The position numbers were made by a program, and so were the translations under genes. Shown piece by piece: positions 6,037 to 7,547 of a stretch of 7,547 nucleotides of DNA (its first letter is position 1; every line of letters begins with the position of its first letter). Where the stretch lies: positions 1-7,547 of the forward strand of contig CAKUMQ010000089.1 of NCBI GenBank assembly GCA_934667845.1, in the 5' to 3' direction. Source of the DNA: an uncultured Eubacteriales bacterium. Its GTDB lineage: Bacteria > Bacillota > Clostridia > Oscillospirales > Acutalibacteraceae. The notes below the pieces were generated by a model. The model worked only from the letters and a program-made list of their open reading frames with translations. It was not told where the DNA came from and made no database searches.

Positions 6037-7547
6037 ATGAAGCAACGGAAAATGCGCTTGTCTGTGCGGCTGCTGAGTCTTGCGTTGGCGGTATTGTGGC
6101 TGCTGGGTGCTCTGCCGTTCGGCACGACTGCCGCGGCCGCGCTCTCCCCGGTATTGACGGCAGAGGGCGCTTCGCCGGAATATTACGGCAGGGGCGCTCT
6201 GTCGAGACTGCACAATTCGACGGCGCTGCTGTATGCCTATGACCGGATTGCGGCGGGTGTGGAAAGCAGCAAAACAGATATCTCTGTGTATAACGGCACA
6301 GACCGGATCACCGATACGGAGATAAAAACCGTATTTGACGCATATCGGCGGGATTATCCCGAGCATTTCTGGATAGGAAACAATTACAGATACAGCTATG
6401 ATTCCGGCACAGGAAATGTGATCGATGTCATGCCGAACTATATTATGTCCGGTTCTGCATTGGAAAAAGCCAAAACCGCCTTCAACGCTGCGGTATCGGA
6501 TATGGTGCGCGGTATTACCGGATCTATGAGGGAATACGACCGGGAAAAGCTGCTGCATGACCGCTTGGCGGAAAAGGTCGTCTATGACGACTCCGATACT
6601 CATGCCCACAGCGCCTATGGTGCTCTTGTTCAGGGCAAGGCGGTCTGCGAGGGCTACGCCAAGGCATTTCAGGTGGTGTTGCGCCGGGTCGGGATTCAGT
6701 CCTTCCTCATCACCGGCTCCAGCGTAAACCCCTCCACCGGCAAATCCGAAGGGCACGCATGGAATGCGGTGCGCATCGACGGCAAATATTACCATGTGGA
6801 TGTCACATGGGACGATCAGGGCGAACATCTCTTCTATGCGTATTTCAATAAATCCACAGCGGCGGTTCGAGAGGATCATGCAATTGAGGAAACCGCCTAT
6901 GCCCTGCCCGTCTGCACCAGCGAGGCTGCCGACTATTTTGTGGTGAACGGCGGCAGACTGCCGGCGTTTTCGGTAGAGAAAGTTGCCGATCGGCTGCGAG
7001 CCGGCGACGGCACGGCGAGACTGTATTGCACCGGCGATTGCAAGGCGTTTGCCGCGGCGCTTGTAGACGAGGCGAATGTCCGTGCGCTGGCACAAGCGCT
7101 GGGCTACACCGAAAGCATCCAATGCAGCTATGTCACGCTCGGCAGAGAGTTTATTTATACTCTCCAAGGGACAGAGAGCACCGTCGGGACGCTCAGCGGC
7201 ACGGTGAAGAGCTTTAATTCCACCACCGACCCGGTGACGGTGCAGCTGTTCAAAAGCGGCTCCTCTGCGGCGGCGTACACCACCACCGTCAAAGGGAATA
7301 CCGCCTCCTACACCATTTCCGGCGTTGCTTCCGGCACCTACACCATGAAGGTGTCGAAGAAAAATCATGTCACACGGGAGTATACGGTGAGTGTGACCAC
7401 CGGCACGAAGACCCAAAACGCACAGATCCATCTGCTGGGGGATGTCAATCTGGACGGCATCGTCAATATTAAGGATTGCTCACGGCTGTTCAAGCATGTG
7501 AACAAGACCCAGCTGCTGACCGATGCCTATGCGCTGAAATGTGCGAA
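6037..7547 (+). CDS. Secreted transglutaminase-like protein with dockerin, 3'-truncated
   Basis: The gene has an ATG at 6037 with GGAGG 8 nt upstream (6024-6028) and is open to the window end (503 codons visible). The signal peptide is KQRKMRLSV plus a hydrophobic core, cut probably near residue 34 (TTAAAA). Residues about 50-180 form an alpha/beta region of the kind often found before this domain in Firmicutes (YPEHFWIGNNYRYSYD). Residues about 185-265 are a transglutaminase-like core with the triad Cys204 (G-K-A-V-C-E-G-Y-A), His240 (G-H-A-W-N-A-V) and Asp255 (H-V-D-V-T-W-D-D), all present. Members of this superfamily are cysteine proteases, amidases or protein cross-linkers; the sequence does not say which. 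Four further cysteines (293, 331, 335, 363) lie between the core and the tail. Residues about 384-465 are the regulatory-like domain and the dockerin starts at 466; its second half runs out of the window. It probably acts on wall or host proteins while docked to a cohesin. Confidence 0.92.
   Translation, partial: MKQRKMRLSVRLLSLALAVLWLLGALPFGTTAAAALSPVLTAEGASPEYYGRGALSRLHNSTALLYAYDRIAAGVESSKTDISVYNGTDRITDTEIKTVFDAYRRDYPEHFWIGNNYRYSYDSGTGNVIDVMPNYIMSGSALEKAKTAFNAAVSDMVRGITGSMREYDREKLLHDRLAEKVVYDDSDTHAHSAYGALVQGKAVCEGYAKAFQVVLRRVGIQSFLITGSSVNPSTGKSEGHAWNAVRIDGKYYHVDVTWDDQGEHLFYAYFNKSTAAVREDHAIEETAYALPVCTSEAADYFVVNGGRLPAFSVEKVADRLRAGDGTARLYCTGDCKAFAAALVDEANVRALAQALGYTESIQCSYVTLGREFIYTLQGTESTVGTLSGTVKSFNSTTDPVTVQLFKSGSSAAAYTTTVKGNTASYTISGVASGTYTMKVSKKNHVTREYTVSVTTGTKTQNAQIHLLGDVNLDGIVNIKDCSRLFKHVNKTQLLTDAYALKCA
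6589..6816 (+). other. Transglutaminase-like catalytic core
   Basis: The Cys (codon 6646-6648), His (6754-6756) and Asp (6799-6801) residues occur in the order and local contexts typical of the bacterial transglutaminase-like family: V-C-E-G-Y-A, G-H-A-W-N and H-V-D-V-T-W-D. The triad is intact, so an active enzyme is expected. Confidence 0.88.
7185..7547. repeat. 363-bp near-identical tail module, copy B
   Basis: This is the partner of 5315-5677 (six differences, no gaps). It fuses a regulatory-like domain and a dockerin onto the transglutaminase-like protein and is cut by the window end in the middle of the dockerin, after the codons for ALKCA. Confidence 0.95.

Noticed and set aside
5935..7431. 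498-codon open frame on the minus strand
   Set aside because: It lies fully antisense to the transglutaminase-like gene and its leader. That gene has a signal peptide, a full catalytic triad and a ribosome binding site. The minus-strand translation is rich in Arg, His and Ile with no domain pattern, as expected of a shadow frame.

Overview
The window reads as chromosome of a Gram-positive anaerobic gut-type clostridium (Eubacteriales; an Oscillospiraceae/Ruminococcaceae-like organism is my best guess). The evidence is Shine-Dalgarno sites of the AGGAG/GGAGG type before each complete start, Gram-positive Sec signal peptides, a sortase-type C-terminus, type I dockerins, Big_2 Ig-like domains, and moderately GC-rich coding sequence. 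I see no tRNA, rRNA, CRISPR array, transposase or integrase.

Layout: four genes, all on the + strand and all for exported proteins. (1) 1-824 is the 3' end of a surface protein: a beta-rich module, a carboxypeptidase-regulatory-like (CarboxypepD_reg-type) beta domain and a C-terminal dockerin. (2) 998-2578 is a 526-residue wall-anchored protein: signal peptide, one cohesin-like domain, two Big_2 domains, a Spy0128/FctA-like pilin-type domain and an SPKTG sorting signal. (3) 2772-5759 is a 995-residue secreted protein of unknown function that ends in the same regulatory-like domain plus dockerin. (4) 6037-7547 is a secreted transglutaminase-like (Cys-His-Asp) protein with the same tail, cut by the window end. 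The gaps (825-997, 2579-2771, 5760-6036) contain no genes but are rich in predicted hairpins. One of these, after gene 2, is a good intrinsic terminator.

How they may work together: protein 2 looks like a minimal, sortase-anchored scaffoldin with a single cohesin. Proteins 1, 3 and 4 carry almost identical dockerins and would be its clients, docked on the cell wall. No glycoside hydrolase is visible, so this looks like a non-cellulosomal use of cohesin-dockerin pairing to display large adhesin-like proteins and a transglutaminase/protease-like enzyme. That the cohesin binds these dockerins is inferred from domain identity and gene proximity, not shown.

The dockerin tails are unusual in two ways. 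Both halves of each dockerin carry the same 18-residue segment, although their codons differ. The tails are also near-identical at DNA level between genes (363 bp with 6 differences between genes 3 and 4; a 131-bp perfect core shared by genes 1 and 3), which points to recent duplication or gene conversion.
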